Source of the DNA: Chloroflexi bacterium UBA6077 | GTDB taxonomy: Bacteria; Chloroflexota; UBA6077 | Length of the DNA: 64,000 bases | Direction of reading: 5' to 3' | Assembly (NCBI GenBank): GCA_002436065.1 | Contig: DIXP01000098.1 | Coordinates: 16,420-80,419, forward strand | Part shown: positions 17,440-26,031 of the stretch, piece by piece | Layout of the letters: every line of letters starts with the position of its first letter | How positions within the stretch are numbered: the first letter of the stretch is position 1 | Notes under the pieces: generated by a model | What the model saw: the letters and a program-made list of their open reading frames with translations, nothing else | What the model was told of the DNA's origin: nothing | Database searches by the model: none | Translations under genes and position numbers: made by a program

Positions 17440-18861
17440 TTGGACTTATTGTTGGCTCTGAACGTCACGATATACGGCCTGGGCATCGTATTCCTGGCCC
17501 TGCTGGTGTTGATGTTCAGCATCATGGTGCTGACCAAGCTGTTTTCCGTCGCCACTGGGAAGGATCTGTTGAGCGGGGTCCCCGCGACAGCTGCACAGCC
17601 CGCGCCCGCCCTGCAGATGGCTGCCGCCGCGCCGGTATCTGCCTCTGCGGTTGCTGAAGCCCCCGCCCCTGTGGCAGCCCCGGCCGCTCCAGTCATCGAG
17701 ACGGCGGCGCCAGCTCCAGCGTCCCAGGTGGTGGAGCAGCTGTTTGCCCCCCTGCCAGGCAAGGTGCTGTCGGTTGCCGTGAAAGTCGGAGACAAGGTCA
17801 AGGCCGGTGACGAACTATGTGTCATCGAAGCCATGAAGATGGGCAACAGCATCAAGGCCCAGAAGGGCGGTGTGGTTTCCGAGGTTTTGGTTTCGGCCGG
17901 CGATAGCGTTGCCTTCGGTACGAGTCTGGTTGTGCTGGTGGGGGAGGTCTCAACTGGCCGAGCAGCAATGCCTGCTGCCCCGGCTCCCGCCCCTAAAGCA
18001 GCGGCCGCTCCTGCTGCTGCCGCTGCCTCCGCGCTCGCTGGTTTCAAGCTCGGGGTTGCTGGCAAGCAGCACCAGGTAGATTTGAAGAAGGGGCCCAACG
18101 GCTCCACCCAGGTTGTCATCGACGGCCAGAGCTTCAATGTTGATCTGGACAAGGCTGACAGCAGAAAGATCATCGTCAATGGCGCCGCCCACACGGTGGA
18201 GGTGAAGGACAGAGGCGCCAGCGGCGCCCTCGTCGTCGTGGACGGTGTGGCGCACAAGGTGGATATCTCCGGAGAAAAGTTCGAGGCGCCTGCCAAGGAC
18301 TTCAAGATGTCCATCGGAGGGACGCAGTACCAGGCTGAGATTAAGGGCTCAGTGGTTTTCATCAATGGTTCTGCTTTCCAGGTGGAGCAGGATAAGGCTG
18401 ACGCGCGGCGCTACCTGGTCAACGGCCAACCTCACACCGTTGATGTGAAGTCGGTCGTGGGCGACATCGCAACAGTGATAGTGAACGGCGTAGTACAGAA
18501 GATTCAGCTGTCGGGTCTGGCAGCCGTCGTGCCCACGGTTGCGCCGGCACCCGCTCCCGCTCCCGCTGCGCCAGCACCTGCTCCTGCAGCGCCGATTGCG
18601 GCTCCTACTCCGGCACCGGCCCCCGCTGCACCGAAGGCACCCGCCGTAAGCGAGACCATCACGGCCCCACTCCCAGGCAAGATCATTTCGGTGGCCGTGA
18701 AGGCTGGGGACGCGGTCAACAAGGGCGACGAGTTGTGCGTCATCGAAGCTATGAAGATGGGTAACAGCATCAAGGCCCAGCGCGCTGGCACCATCGCGGA
18801 CGTGCTGGTTTCTCCTGGGCAGTCCGTCGGGTTTGGTGCCCCCCTAGTGGTGGTGCAGTAG
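17440..18861 (+). CDS. Membrane-anchored carrier with two biotinyl domains (OadG-like fusion)
   Basis: 473 residues from TTG at 17440, six bases after ggggaggaa; the open frame extends upstream through the hairpin. Order: OadG-like single membrane helix (about 8-32) and short cytosolic stretch; Ala/Pro linker; biotinyl domain 1 (about 100-168) with EAMKM, Lys133; linker; two related beta-rich repeats at about 201-278 and 288-358, each with a VNG..HTV(E/D)VK core; long Ala/Pro linker; biotinyl domain 2 (about 405-473) with EAMKM, Lys439. The protein merges the gamma anchor with the biotin carrier. Two swinging arms on one anchor are unusual. The beta-repeats resemble the small domains preceding biotinyl domains, but their role is not known to me. 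Confidence 0.85.
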   Translation: MDLLLALNVTIYGLGIVFLALLVLMFSIMVLTKLFSVATGKDLLSGVPATAAQPAPALQMAAAAPVSASAVAEAPAPVAAPAAPVIETAAPAPASQVVEQLFAPLPGKVLSVAVKVGDKVKAGDELCVIEAMKMGNSIKAQKGGVVSEVLVSAGDSVAFGTSLVVLVGEVSTGRAAMPAAPAPAPKAAAAPAAAAASALAGFKLGVAGKQHQVDLKKGPNGSTQVVIDGQSFNVDLDKADSRKIIVNGAAHTVEVKDRGASGALVVVDGVAHKVDISGEKFEAPAKDFKMSIGGTQYQAEIKGSVVFINGSAFQVEQDKADARRYLVNGQPHTVDVKSVVGDIATVIVNGVVQKIQLSGLAAVVPTVAPAPAPAPAAPAPAPAAPIAAPTPAPAPAAPKAPAVSETITAPLPGKIISVAVKAGDAVNKGDELCVIEAMKMGNSIKAQRAGTIADVLVSPGQSVGFGAPLVVVQ

Positions 18862-18903
18862 GTGGTTCTGCTCATTGCCCTAAGCGCTGGAGGTAAATAG
18901 AGA

Positions 18904-20028
18904 ATGGCTGATGCGAGCTTCACGACAGAGCTGTTGAAGGGCTTCATCCAGCTCAGTTGGCAGAACCTGGTCATGATGGGAGTGGGTGGAGTCCTGATCT
19001 ATCTGGCCATCGTCAAGGAGTACGAGCCTGTCCTCCTGCTGCCTATCGGAGCAGGTGCGATCCTGGCAAACATACCTGCCAACGAGTTGATCACCCCCGA
19101 GGGGATGTTCGGCACACTGTACTCCTTCGGTATAAAGAACGAGCTGTTTCCCCTGCTGATTTTCATCGGTGTGGGGGCGATGACTGACTTCGGACCCCTC
19201 CTCGAGCGACCATATACGGTCATTCTGGGAGCGGCAGCGCAGTTCGGCATCTTTGGGACCCTGTTGCTGGCTACGCTCTTCGGGTTCCACATCAATGAGG
19301 CCGCGTCCATCGGGATCATAGGCGCCGCCGATGGTCCCACGTCCATCTTCGTGGCCTCGGTGCTGGCTCCGAACTTGCTGGCGCCTATTACGGTGGCGGC
19401 CTACTCCTATATGTCGCTTGTTCCGATCATTCAGCCGCCTATTATGCGGATGCTGACAACGCCGGCTGAGCGGGCAATCGTGATGCCCTTCACCGACAGC
19501 AAGCCAGTGTCCAAGACGGTGAAAGTCCTATTTCCTATCGTCACCACGCTGGTCTGCGGCTTCATAGCGCCGATGTCCGCCCCACTGATAGGGATGCTGA
19601 TGTTCGGCAACCTGCTGCGAGAGGCAAGGGTGGTCGAGAGACTGTCGAACACTGCCCAGAACGAGTTAATCAACATAGTGACTATCTTTCTGGGCCTCAC
19701 CATCGGGTCTACCATGGTTGGTGCGTCTTTCCTCAACTGGCAGACTGCTCTGATCATCGGAATGGGTCTGATAGCCTTTATCCTAGACACTGCGGCGGGG
19801 CTCAGCTTCGGCAAGGTGATGTGCATCTTGACCCGCGGCAAGGTCAACCCTCTGATTGGGGCCGCAGGGATATCGGCCTTCCCGATGTCTGCCAGAGTGG
19901 TGAACAAGGTCGGGTTGGAGGCGAATCCCAATAACTACCTGATCTTCCATGCAATGGGGGCGAACACCGCGGGCCAGATCGGATCGGTCATGGCTGGTGG
20001 AGCGGTGCTGGCATTGCTCGCCCATTAG
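18904..20028 (+). CDS. oadB: Na+-translocating decarboxylase beta subunit
   Basis: 374-residue integral membrane protein with about nine to eleven hydrophobic helices. It has the OadB/MmdB/GcdB motifs GIIGAADGPTSIFVASVLAP (about residues 138-157, containing the Asp essential for sodium coupling in characterised homologues) and NTAGQIGSVMAGG near the C-terminus. It decarboxylates carboxybiotin and exports sodium ions. The ATG lies 42 bases after the carrier stop, with a ggaggtaa ribosome site. It completes a three-gene pump with its neighbours. Confidence 0.93.
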   Translation: MADASFTTELLKGFIQLSWQNLVMMGVGGVLIYLAIVKEYEPVLLLPIGAGAILANIPANELITPEGMFGTLYSFGIKNELFPLLIFIGVGAMTDFGPLLERPYTVILGAAAQFGIFGTLLLATLFGFHINEAASIGIIGAADGPTSIFVASVLAPNLLAPITVAAYSYMSLVPIIQPPIMRMLTTPAERAIVMPFTDSKPVSKTVKVLFPIVTTLVCGFIAPMSAPLIGMLMFGNLLREARVVERLSNTAQNELINIVTIFLGLTIGSTMVGASFLNWQTALIIGMGLIAFILDTAAGLSFGKVMCILTRGKVNPLIGAAGISAFPMSARVVNKVGLEANPNNYLIFHAMGANTAGQIGSVMAGGAVLALLAH

Positions 20029-20053
20029 AGGCAAAAGACAGGGCGATTTGCGT

Positions 20054-20078
20054 GGGCGGGGGACTCCAAACCCCGCCC
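20054..20078 (+). terminator. GC-rich hairpin after oadB
   Basis: Eight-base perfect stem gggcgggg / ccccgccc with a nine-base loop, just after the oadB stop. T-tract absent. Likely marks the operon end. Confidence 0.5.
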
Positions 20079-20318
20079 CGCTTCCCTGGCACCCCATTCC
20101 ATGGATTGGTGCGTGAGTGTTCACCCGCTGGGTGACGCTACAGGCTGGAATCCACGGATAACGGGGGCAGCTGGAGCTTTGACACCTGCGACGCTGCCAT
20201 GCTAGGATGGCTCACGGACATCGCTGGAGGTTGGGGTCGCGCTGGTACCACCCGAGTCGCGTGTTGCGCCGTCGCGGGAACGGGTGATGCGTTTGCGGCA
20301 TATTGGGGATGAGTGGAA

Positions 20319-20350
20319 GTGTACTTGAGTAGTGCAAGTACACATTTTTG
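20319..20350 (+). terminator. Terminator-like hairpin with T-tract upstream of the PIN/TRAM gene
   Basis: Nine-base perfect stem gtgtacttg / caagtacac, seven-base loop, then attttt. It lies 60 bases before the PIN/TRAM start, so it could terminate residual oadB readthrough or attenuate the downstream gene. The remainder of the 20029-20411 gap shows no open frame and no clear promoter. Confidence 0.6.
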
Positions 20351-20411
20351 TTCTGTGGAGGGTCGGGCTTTAGGAGAAGTGTAGAGTCTTGAGGAAAAGA
20401 GGTGACGTAGC

Positions 20412-21464
20412 ATGAACATGGAGTTCGCCATCCGCGTTGTTGGTGCGGCGGCGGCGGCGGTGGCGGGTTGGCAGGCGAGCCTAATCATCACTGACAGTTC
20501 ATCCAGCAATCATCTATTGTATCTTTTCACCATCGTGGCCGCCAGTTTCGGTATCGGTTTGCTAGCTACACCCTATGTGACGATCCGCCCCTTCAACTGG
20601 GCTCGCACAAAGGTTACCAGCATGCCTGCTCAGGATGTGGTAGCAGGCGCGGTTGGGTTAGTAGGCGGTCTTCTCACTGGTGTCCTGGTATCCGTTCCCC
20701 TTTCGTTGCTGCCCTCTCATCTAGGTCGTTTTCTCCCCATGGTCGCCAGCCTCGTATTGGGGTACTTCGGCGCTACGATCATGCTCACGCACCGACGAGA
20801 GGTGTTTCAGCTGATCGGACTGCCCAGAGAAGGCGGGCGTGGCCGTGGTGGCTCTGACCTGGCCAAGGTGCTGGTGGATACCAGCGCCATCATCGATGGC
20901 CGTGTTGCCGATATCAGCCGCACTGGCTTCATTGCTGGCACCATGGTAATCCCTAGATTCGTCTTGGCGGAGTTGCAGCAGATAGCCGATTCTCCAGATG
21001 CGGTCCGGCGGAACAGGGGACGGCGTGGGTTGGAGATGCTGAACAAGCTGCAGAAGGAATCCGTAGCCCCCATCGAGATTTCCGACGTAGAGGTGGAAAA
21101 CGTCCCCGACGTGGATGGGAAGTTGGTCCGCCTGGCAAAGAGCGTCCGGGGCGCGATAATCACGAACGACTACAACCTGAACAGGGTTGCCGAGCTTCAG
21201 GGAGTGAAGGTGTTGAACATCAACGAACTGGCCAACGCGGTCAAGTCGGTGGTGTTCCCTGGCGAGGAGATGGTGGTCAAGATAATCCAGGAGGGCAAGG
21301 AGTTTGGCCAGGGGGTCGCCTACCTGGATGATGGAACAATGGTAGTGGTGGAGAACGGCCGCCGCCTCATCAACAGCGACGTGGATATCGTGGTGACCAG
21401 GGTGTTGCAGACGGTGGCTGGCCGGATGATCTTTGCCCACACCAAGGCCCCGCACCCGAACTGA
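20412..21464 (+). CDS. Membrane PIN/TRAM domain protein (YacL-like)
   Basis: 350 residues. Four hydrophobic helices in the first about 125 residues, then a PIN nuclease-like domain starting KVLVDTSAIIDGRVADI, with acidic residues also in VIPRFVLAEL and IITNDYNLNRVA. A C-terminal TRAM RNA-binding domain (about 280-345) includes VKIIQEGKEFGQGVAYLDDGT. The domain order matches the YacL family that sits between radA/disA and ispD in many Gram-positive bacteria. Probably an RNA-binding or RNase protein at the membrane; activity is not proven for the family. Confidence 0.93.
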   Translation: MNMEFAIRVVGAAAAAVAGWQASLIITDSSSSNHLLYLFTIVAASFGIGLLATPYVTIRPFNWARTKVTSMPAQDVVAGAVGLVGGLLTGVLVSVPLSLLPSHLGRFLPMVASLVLGYFGATIMLTHRREVFQLIGLPREGGRGRGGSDLAKVLVDTSAIIDGRVADISRTGFIAGTMVIPRFVLAELQQIADSPDAVRRNRGRRGLEMLNKLQKESVAPIEISDVEVENVPDVDGKLVRLAKSVRGAIITNDYNLNRVAELQGVKVLNINELANAVKSVVFPGEEMVVKIIQEGKEFGQGVAYLDDGTMVVVENGRRLINSDVDIVVTRVLQTVAGRMIFAHTKAPHPN

Positions 21465-21500
21465 GATGCAGAGACCGGGGGGCGCGGAGAATGAGGGGTG

Positions 21501-21534
21501 CCCTCTCCCCGCGGGAGAGGGTCAGGGTGAGGGG
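21501..21534 (+). repeat. Interspersed G-rich repeat, copy 2
   Basis: Near-identical to the unit at 27-60 (ctctccccgcgggagag core, gggtgagggg tail). It is followed by a partly inverted, diverged piece and a perfect 11-base hairpin at 21590-21615 (gtgaacgtgcc / ggcacgttcac). Together they fill the space between the PIN/TRAM stop and the ispD core. Confidence 0.65.
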
Positions 21535-21666
21535 AACCTCTTGGTAGGCTCCCAGGTGAGCCCTCGCCCTGAGAACGATCCCTCACCCCGTGAACGTGCC
21601 AGAGGGCACGTTCACGCCTCTCCCACCGCGGTCGGAGACGGAGGCACGGGCTCTCGGCGTCGCGCG

Positions 21667-22332
21667 GTGGTGATCGTAGCCGCGGGGCGTGGGACCAGGA
21701 TGGGCACGGACAAGGTGTGGATGCCGCTGGGCAACATGCCGGTTGTCGCGCATTCGATAGCGGCCTTCGCTGCGGTCAAGCTGGTTGACCGAATTGTGCT
21801 GGTTGTGAGTCAGGATAGGCTGGAACAGGGGCGGGGACTCATGGCGCAGCTTGGAGTCCCCGCCCTTGTCTGCGTGGGAGGCGAGCGGCGCCAGGATTCC
21901 GTCCGGAACGGCCTAGCCCTGGTGGGGGAGACGGGCGTCGTGGCCATCCACGACGGAGCGAGGCCGCTTGTGAGCCAGGCTCTGATCGAAGCGTGCTATC
22001 GCGCCGCGGCGCTGGCCGGGGCTGCTGTGGCCGCGATCCCTGTGCGCGACACGGTGAAGCGGGTTACGGCCGACGGCTGGGTCGCCGAGACGTTGGATCG
22101 GTCGTCTCTCTGGACGGTGCAGACGCCACAGCTGTTCCGGGTGGAGCTGCTTCGTCGCGCATACGATGCGCTGGACCGGGAGGTTACCGACGATGCGGCG
22201 GCTGTGGAGCTGCTGGGTCACCCGGTGAGGGTGGTCCCTGGGGACCCCCTGAACCTGAAGCTCACAACCATGGAGGATATGGTGGTGGCCAGGGCAGTGC
22301 TGGCGCAGCGAGAGGCGGGACTGGAGGTATAG
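21667..22332 (+). CDS. ispD: 2-C-methyl-D-erythritol 4-phosphate cytidylyltransferase
   Basis: Third step of the non-mevalonate isoprenoid pathway. The conserved core starts with VIVAAGRGTRMG; further motifs are VAIHDGARPLVS, IPVRDTVKRV, WTVQTPQLFR and GDPLNLKLTTMEDM. The start is uncertain. GTG at 21667 gives 221 residues, near family length. The frame stays open back to ATG 21466 (right after the PIN/TRAM stop) and TTG 21541 (with gaggggaa before it), but that stretch is made of interspersed repeats. The stop is one base from the ispF ATG, so the two are coupled. Confidence 0.93.
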   Translation: MVIVAAGRGTRMGTDKVWMPLGNMPVVAHSIAAFAAVKLVDRIVLVVSQDRLEQGRGLMAQLGVPALVCVGGERRQDSVRNGLALVGETGVVAIHDGARPLVSQALIEACYRAAALAGAAVAAIPVRDTVKRVTADGWVAETLDRSSLWTVQTPQLFRVELLRRAYDALDREVTDDAAAVELLGHPVRVVPGDPLNLKLTTMEDMVVARAVLAQREAGLEV

Positions 22333-22333
22333 G

Positions 22334-22825
22334 ATGGTGCCGGAGATGCGGGTGGGTACCGGCTACGATGTCCATCGGCTCGTCGAGGGGCGGCCGCTCT
22401 TCCTGGGAGGGGTCAGGATCGAGCACGAGCGCGGGCTGGAGGGCTACTCCGATGCCGACGCTCTGCTGCACGCGGTGATGGACGCCCTCCTGGGAGCCGC
22501 TGGGCTGGAAGACATCGGCCATCATTTCCCCCCTGGGGACGAACGCTTCAGAAACGCGTCCAGTGTGAGGTTGCTTGCGGAGGTCGGCGCGATCATAGCG
22601 AGCGACCGCTGGGCGGTGGTTAACATCGACACCACAGTCCTGGCCGAGCAGCCCAAGCTGGCGCCGCACCTTCCCGCGATGAAGAGGATAATTGGGGAGA
22701 CCCTTGGTCTGGCCGAGGGGCGCATCGGACTCAAGGCGACGACCAACGAGCGGCTGGGATTCATCGGTAGGGGTGAGGGCATCGCGGCCATCGCCGTAGC
22801 GCTTCTCGCCCGGCTAGAACAGTAG
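22334..22825 (+). CDS. ispF: 2-C-methyl-D-erythritol 2,4-cyclodiphosphate synthase
   Basis: 163 residues, typical length. Motifs: RVGTGYDVHRLVEGRPLFLGG (zinc ligands Asp and His), GYSDADALLHAVMDALLGAA, DIGHHFPPGD, and the C-terminal KATTNERLGFIGRGEGIAA. It follows ispD immediately (taggATG), as in many genomes where the two are adjacent or fused. Cytoplasmic trimer in the isoprenoid precursor pathway. Confidence 0.97.
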   Translation: MVPEMRVGTGYDVHRLVEGRPLFLGGVRIEHERGLEGYSDADALLHAVMDALLGAAGLEDIGHHFPPGDERFRNASSVRLLAEVGAIIASDRWAVVNIDTTVLAEQPKLAPHLPAMKRIIGETLGLAEGRIGLKATTNERLGFIGRGEGIAAIAVALLARLEQ

Positions 22826-22842
22826 TATCTGGGAGGAACAGG

Positions 22843-24264
22843 TTGGCGCTCAGGATATTCAGCACCCTTTCCGGCAAAGAGGAGGAGTTCAAGCCCGCGA
22901 GCGACGTGGTGAAGATGTATGTCTGCGGCATGACTCCGAAATTCCATCCCCATGTGGGCCACGCCAGGCTCTTCGTCTCCATCGACGTCCTGCGCCGATA
23001 CCTCATCTATCGCGGGCACAGGGTGCATTTCGTCCAGAACTTCACCGACGTGGACGACAAGATCATCGCCCGCTCGAACAAGGAGGGTATCCCCGCGCAC
23101 GAGGTGGCCCAGAAGTACACCGACTCTTACTTCGAGGTGATGGACGCTCTTGGGGTTATGCGAGCCGATGAGTATCCCAAGGCCACCCTGGTTATCCCCA
23201 GCATCATCGCTTTCATCGAGAAGCTGGTTGCTGAGGGCTACGCCTATCCCCTGGATGGTGACGTCTACTTCGAGGTGAGCAAGTTCCCGGAGTACGGGAA
23301 ACTATCTCGCCGGAGCGAAGACGAGGGGGTGATGGCCGGAGCAAGGGTGGAGGTCGAGGCTGGCAAGCGAGACCCGCGCGACTTCGCCCTATGGAAGGCA
23401 GCCAAGCCCGGAGAGCCTGCCTGGGAGAGCCCATGGGGACCAGGCCGCCCCGGCTGGCACATCGAGTGCTCGACCATGATCAACGAAACGCTCGGCGAGC
23501 AGATCGACATACATGCCGGCGGGCGCGACCTGATCTTCCCCCATCATGAGAACGAGATCGCCCAGAGCGAAGCTTTCTGCCACTGCTCTCCATTCGCCCG
23601 CTATTGGGTGCACATAGGGCTGCTGAGCATCGGTGGTGAGAAGATGTCCCACTCCCTGAACAACTTTCTAACCATTCAGCAGCTGCTCGAGAAGTTCGAG
23701 CCCGCCGCCGTCAGGCTGTATCTCATTTCCATCCCGTACCGAATGCCGATGGCCTACAGCCAGGAGGGGGTGGAGGCCGCGACCAAGGGATTGGCCCGCC
23801 TGCGCTCGGCTCTGGAGCTTCGGAGGGGGGCTGAGGAGCGGGCGCCCAGGCCGGAAGAGGTGGAGGCAGTCGATCGGCTGGTGGAGTCGGCCCAGAGAGC
23901 GTTTACCGATGGCATGGACGCCGACTTCAACACCGCACTCGGGCTTGCAGCCCTTTACGAGCTATCCCGTGAGATCAACCGGCTGCGCAGCCAGGAAGGC
24001 TACCCAAACGACGTCCTGACACCGGCCAGGGCGAAGCTGGTGGAGTTGGCAGGGGTGCTCGGCATCGACCTGGAGGCTCAGCGCACCGAGGAGGGACGTG
24101 CGGCAGACGCCTACGTAGACCTCCTGGTGGAGATCCGGACGAAGCTTCGGGCGGCGAAACAGTGGGCCCTGTCCGATGAGATTCGGGATCGTCTCAAGGA
24201 TCTCGGTGTTGCCCTGGAGGACTCACCCCAGGGGACCGTGTGGAAGTACAGTGAGAGGGGCTAG
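22843..24264 (+). CDS. cysS: Cysteinyl-tRNA synthetase
   Basis: 473 residues. TTG start at 22843 with gggaggaa seven bases upstream. The HIGH-type motif is HPHVGHAR, after the zinc Cys in YVCGMTP. WHIECS and FPHHENEIAQSE carry the remaining zinc ligands. The second signature is EKMSHSLNNF, where the usual KMSKS second Lys is His. The C-terminal anticodon-binding helical domain is complete, and the enzyme is otherwise normal. It stands between ispF and rlmB, an arrangement known from Firmicutes, and overlaps the rlmB start. Confidence 0.94.
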   Translation: MALRIFSTLSGKEEEFKPASDVVKMYVCGMTPKFHPHVGHARLFVSIDVLRRYLIYRGHRVHFVQNFTDVDDKIIARSNKEGIPAHEVAQKYTDSYFEVMDALGVMRADEYPKATLVIPSIIAFIEKLVAEGYAYPLDGDVYFEVSKFPEYGKLSRRSEDEGVMAGARVEVEAGKRDPRDFALWKAAKPGEPAWESPWGPGRPGWHIECSTMINETLGEQIDIHAGGRDLIFPHHENEIAQSEAFCHCSPFARYWVHIGLLSIGGEKMSHSLNNFLTIQQLLEKFEPAAVRLYLISIPYRMPMAYSQEGVEAATKGLARLRSALELRRGAEERAPRPEEVEAVDRLVESAQRAFTDGMDADFNTALGLAALYELSREINRLRSQEGYPNDVLTPARAKLVELAGVLGIDLEAQRTEEGRAADAYVDLLVEIRTKLRAAKQWALSDEIRDRLKDLGVALEDSPQGTVWKYSERG

Positions 24265-25051
24265 ACCGAATCCGAGGCGTGGGACGCCCCCGGTGGCGAA
24301 CCTCGCCCTTCCCCCAGACACCGAGGTAGTCTATGGGAAGAATGCGGTGCGAGAGCTGCTGCGCGCAGGCAAGCGGGTGCGGCGGCTCTTCGTCCTGGCT
24401 GGTGCCCAGCAGGACATTGCCGTCCAGGAGGCCGTGAGGCTCGCCAAGGGGCGGGGACTCTGGCCCGAGGAACTTCCCAAAGAGCAGATGGATGCGCTGG
24501 GGCCGGACCACCAGGGGCTGGCCGCGGTGGTTGGACCGTATCCCTACGCCAATTGGCGGGACCTCGTGGATCGGCTGCGAACGCCTGAGCATCCTCCGGC
24601 CGTGCTGCTGCTGGACACGGTCCAGGATCCCCAGAACCTGGGCTCGCTGCTCCGAACGTCGGAAGCGGTGGGGCTGGACGCGGTGGTGCTGCCCAAGCGG
24701 CGAGCCGTCCATGTGACCCCCTCTGTCGTTCGCTCCTCCGCCGGAGCCGTGGAGCATCTCACCGTGGCGCAGGTGCCTAACCTGGTGCGGGCTGTCCTGG
24801 ACCTGAAGGAGGTGGGTTTCTGGGTTGCCGGCATAGACATGGATGGAGACCGGCAGTACTGGGACCTGGACATGAAAGGACCCACCGCCCTGGTCTTGGG
24901 CGGCGAGGACCATGGCATCGGTCAGCTCTTGAAGGAGCACTGCGATTTCCTCATCCGGCTCCCCATGCGAGGCCAGGTGAATTCGCTGAACGCAGCCGTT
25001 GCCGGCTCCATCGTCCTGTACGAGCTGATGCGCCAGCGGCAAACGTCTTAG
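24251..25051 (+). CDS. rlmB: TrmH/RlmB family RNA 2'-O-methyltransferase
   Basis: 266 residues from GTG 24251, overlapping the cysS end by 14 bases; the frame is open further upstream inside cysS. The N-terminal substrate-binding domain begins VVYGKNAVRELLRAGKRVRRLFV. The SPOUT domain has LLLDTVQDPQNLGSLLRTSEAVG, VVRSSAGAVEHL, LVLGGEDHGI and IRLPMRGQVNSLNAAVAGSIVL (motifs 1-3 with the knot). It likely methylates a 23S rRNA guanosine; tRNA is an alternative. Position after cysS supports RlmB. Confidence 0.92.
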   Translation: MRGARPNPRRGTPPVANLALPPDTEVVYGKNAVRELLRAGKRVRRLFVLAGAQQDIAVQEAVRLAKGRGLWPEELPKEQMDALGPDHQGLAAVVGPYPYANWRDLVDRLRTPEHPPAVLLLDTVQDPQNLGSLLRTSEAVGLDAVVLPKRRAVHVTPSVVRSSAGAVEHLTVAQVPNLVRAVLDLKEVGFWVAGIDMDGDRQYWDLDMKGPTALVLGGEDHGIGQLLKEHCDFLIRLPMRGQVNSLNAAVAGSIVLYELMRQRQTS

Positions 25052-25077
25052 GGGCGGTCGCCGGGTCTACCCGGCAC

Positions 25078-25107
25078 TTGAGCGCACCCCCACTCCGCGC
25101 ATAGAAT
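25078..25107 (+). promoter_or_regulatory. Candidate promoter of the fumarate hydratase pair
   Basis: TTGAGC, 18 bases, TAGAAT, about 55 bases upstream of the TTG start codon. Confidence 0.45.
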
Positions 25108-25164
25108 AGTCCCGCTTCCATGTCCACACCGCATTCACGAGGAAGTGTAAGGAGGTGAACCGTC

Positions 25165-26031
25165 TTGCCAAGCGTCAGCACTGCTGAGATCACGGCAAAG
25201 GTGCGCGAACTGTGTATCGCGGCGGCCTACGAGCTGCCGGAGGACGCGGTCAGGGCACTCCGCCAGGCCATCCAGAAGGAAGAGTCGCCCCAGGGTAGGG
25301 CGATCTTCGAGGAGCTGTTGAGGAACGCGGAGGTGGCCGCTTCCGAACGGATCCCCTACTGCCAGGACACCGGGCTAGCGGTGCTCTTCGTCAAGAAGGG
25401 TCCAGGGGTGACGATCGAGGGCGGCACACTCACCGCCGCCATAGCTGAAGGGGTCCGACAGGGCTACACCGACGGATACCTGCGCGCCAGCGTCGTTGCC
25501 GACCCGGCCTTTGACCGGAAGAACACCAAGGATAACACCCCTCCCATCATCCACATGGAGGAGAGCGTCGAGGACGTGCTGGAGATCACCCTGGTCCCCA
25601 AGGGCGCCGGCAGCGAGAACATGAGTCGGCTCGTCATGCTCCCGCCCTCGGCCGGCTGGGAGGGGATCAAGAAAGAGGTTGTGGAGACCGTCAGGAAGGC
25701 GGGGGCGAACCCGTGCCCGCCGATCGTCGTGGGCGTCGGGATCGGCGGCAACTTCGAGCATGTGGCCTATCTGGCAAAGAAGGCTCTCGTCCGCGAACTG
25801 GGCAAGCCCAGCCCCGATCCGAAGACAGCCGCTCTCGAGCAAGAGCTGCTGGAGGCGGTTAACAAGACGGGGATCGGCCCGCAGGGCTTGGGTGGTACTG
25901 TCACGGCCCTTGCCGTCCACATAGAGACCTTCCCAACCCACATCGCTAGCTTGCCAATGGCGGTGAACCTGGGATGCCACGCTTATCGCCACAAGACCGC
26001 CGTGCTGCTGGGAGGAGAGAGCCATGGATGA
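25165..26031 (+). CDS. Class I fumarate hydratase, alpha (N-terminal) subunit
   Basis: 288 residues, iron-sulfur hydro-lyase family (FumA N-terminal part, also TtdA). TTG start with a perfect aaggaggtga site. Cluster Cys residues appear in IPYCQDTG (about residue 63), in the GANPCPPIVVGVGIGG segment and in NLGCHAYRH near the end. Together with the overlapping beta gene it hydrates fumarate to malate; tartrate dehydratase is the alternative. Its oxygen-sensitive 4Fe-4S cluster suggests low-oxygen metabolism. Confidence 0.92.
   Translation: MPSVSTAEITAKVRELCIAAAYELPEDAVRALRQAIQKEESPQGRAIFEELLRNAEVAASERIPYCQDTGLAVLFVKKGPGVTIEGGTLTAAIAEGVRQGYTDGYLRASVVADPAFDRKNTKDNTPPIIHMEESVEDVLEITLVPKGAGSENMSRLVMLPPSAGWEGIKKEVVETVRKAGANPCPPIVVGVGIGGNFEHVAYLAKKALVRELGKPSPDPKTAALEQELLEAVNKTGIGPQGLGGTVTALAVHIETFPTHIASLPMAVNLGCHAYRHKTAVLLGGESHG

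Noticed and set aside
20238..20253. Minus-strand sequence gggtggtaccagcgcg resembling the T-box riboswitch antiterminator motif
   Set aside because: Only ten contiguous bases match, the following gcg is shifted by one, no Stem I-like structure precedes it, and the downstream gene on that strand is missing (oadB is on the plus strand). Probably chance.
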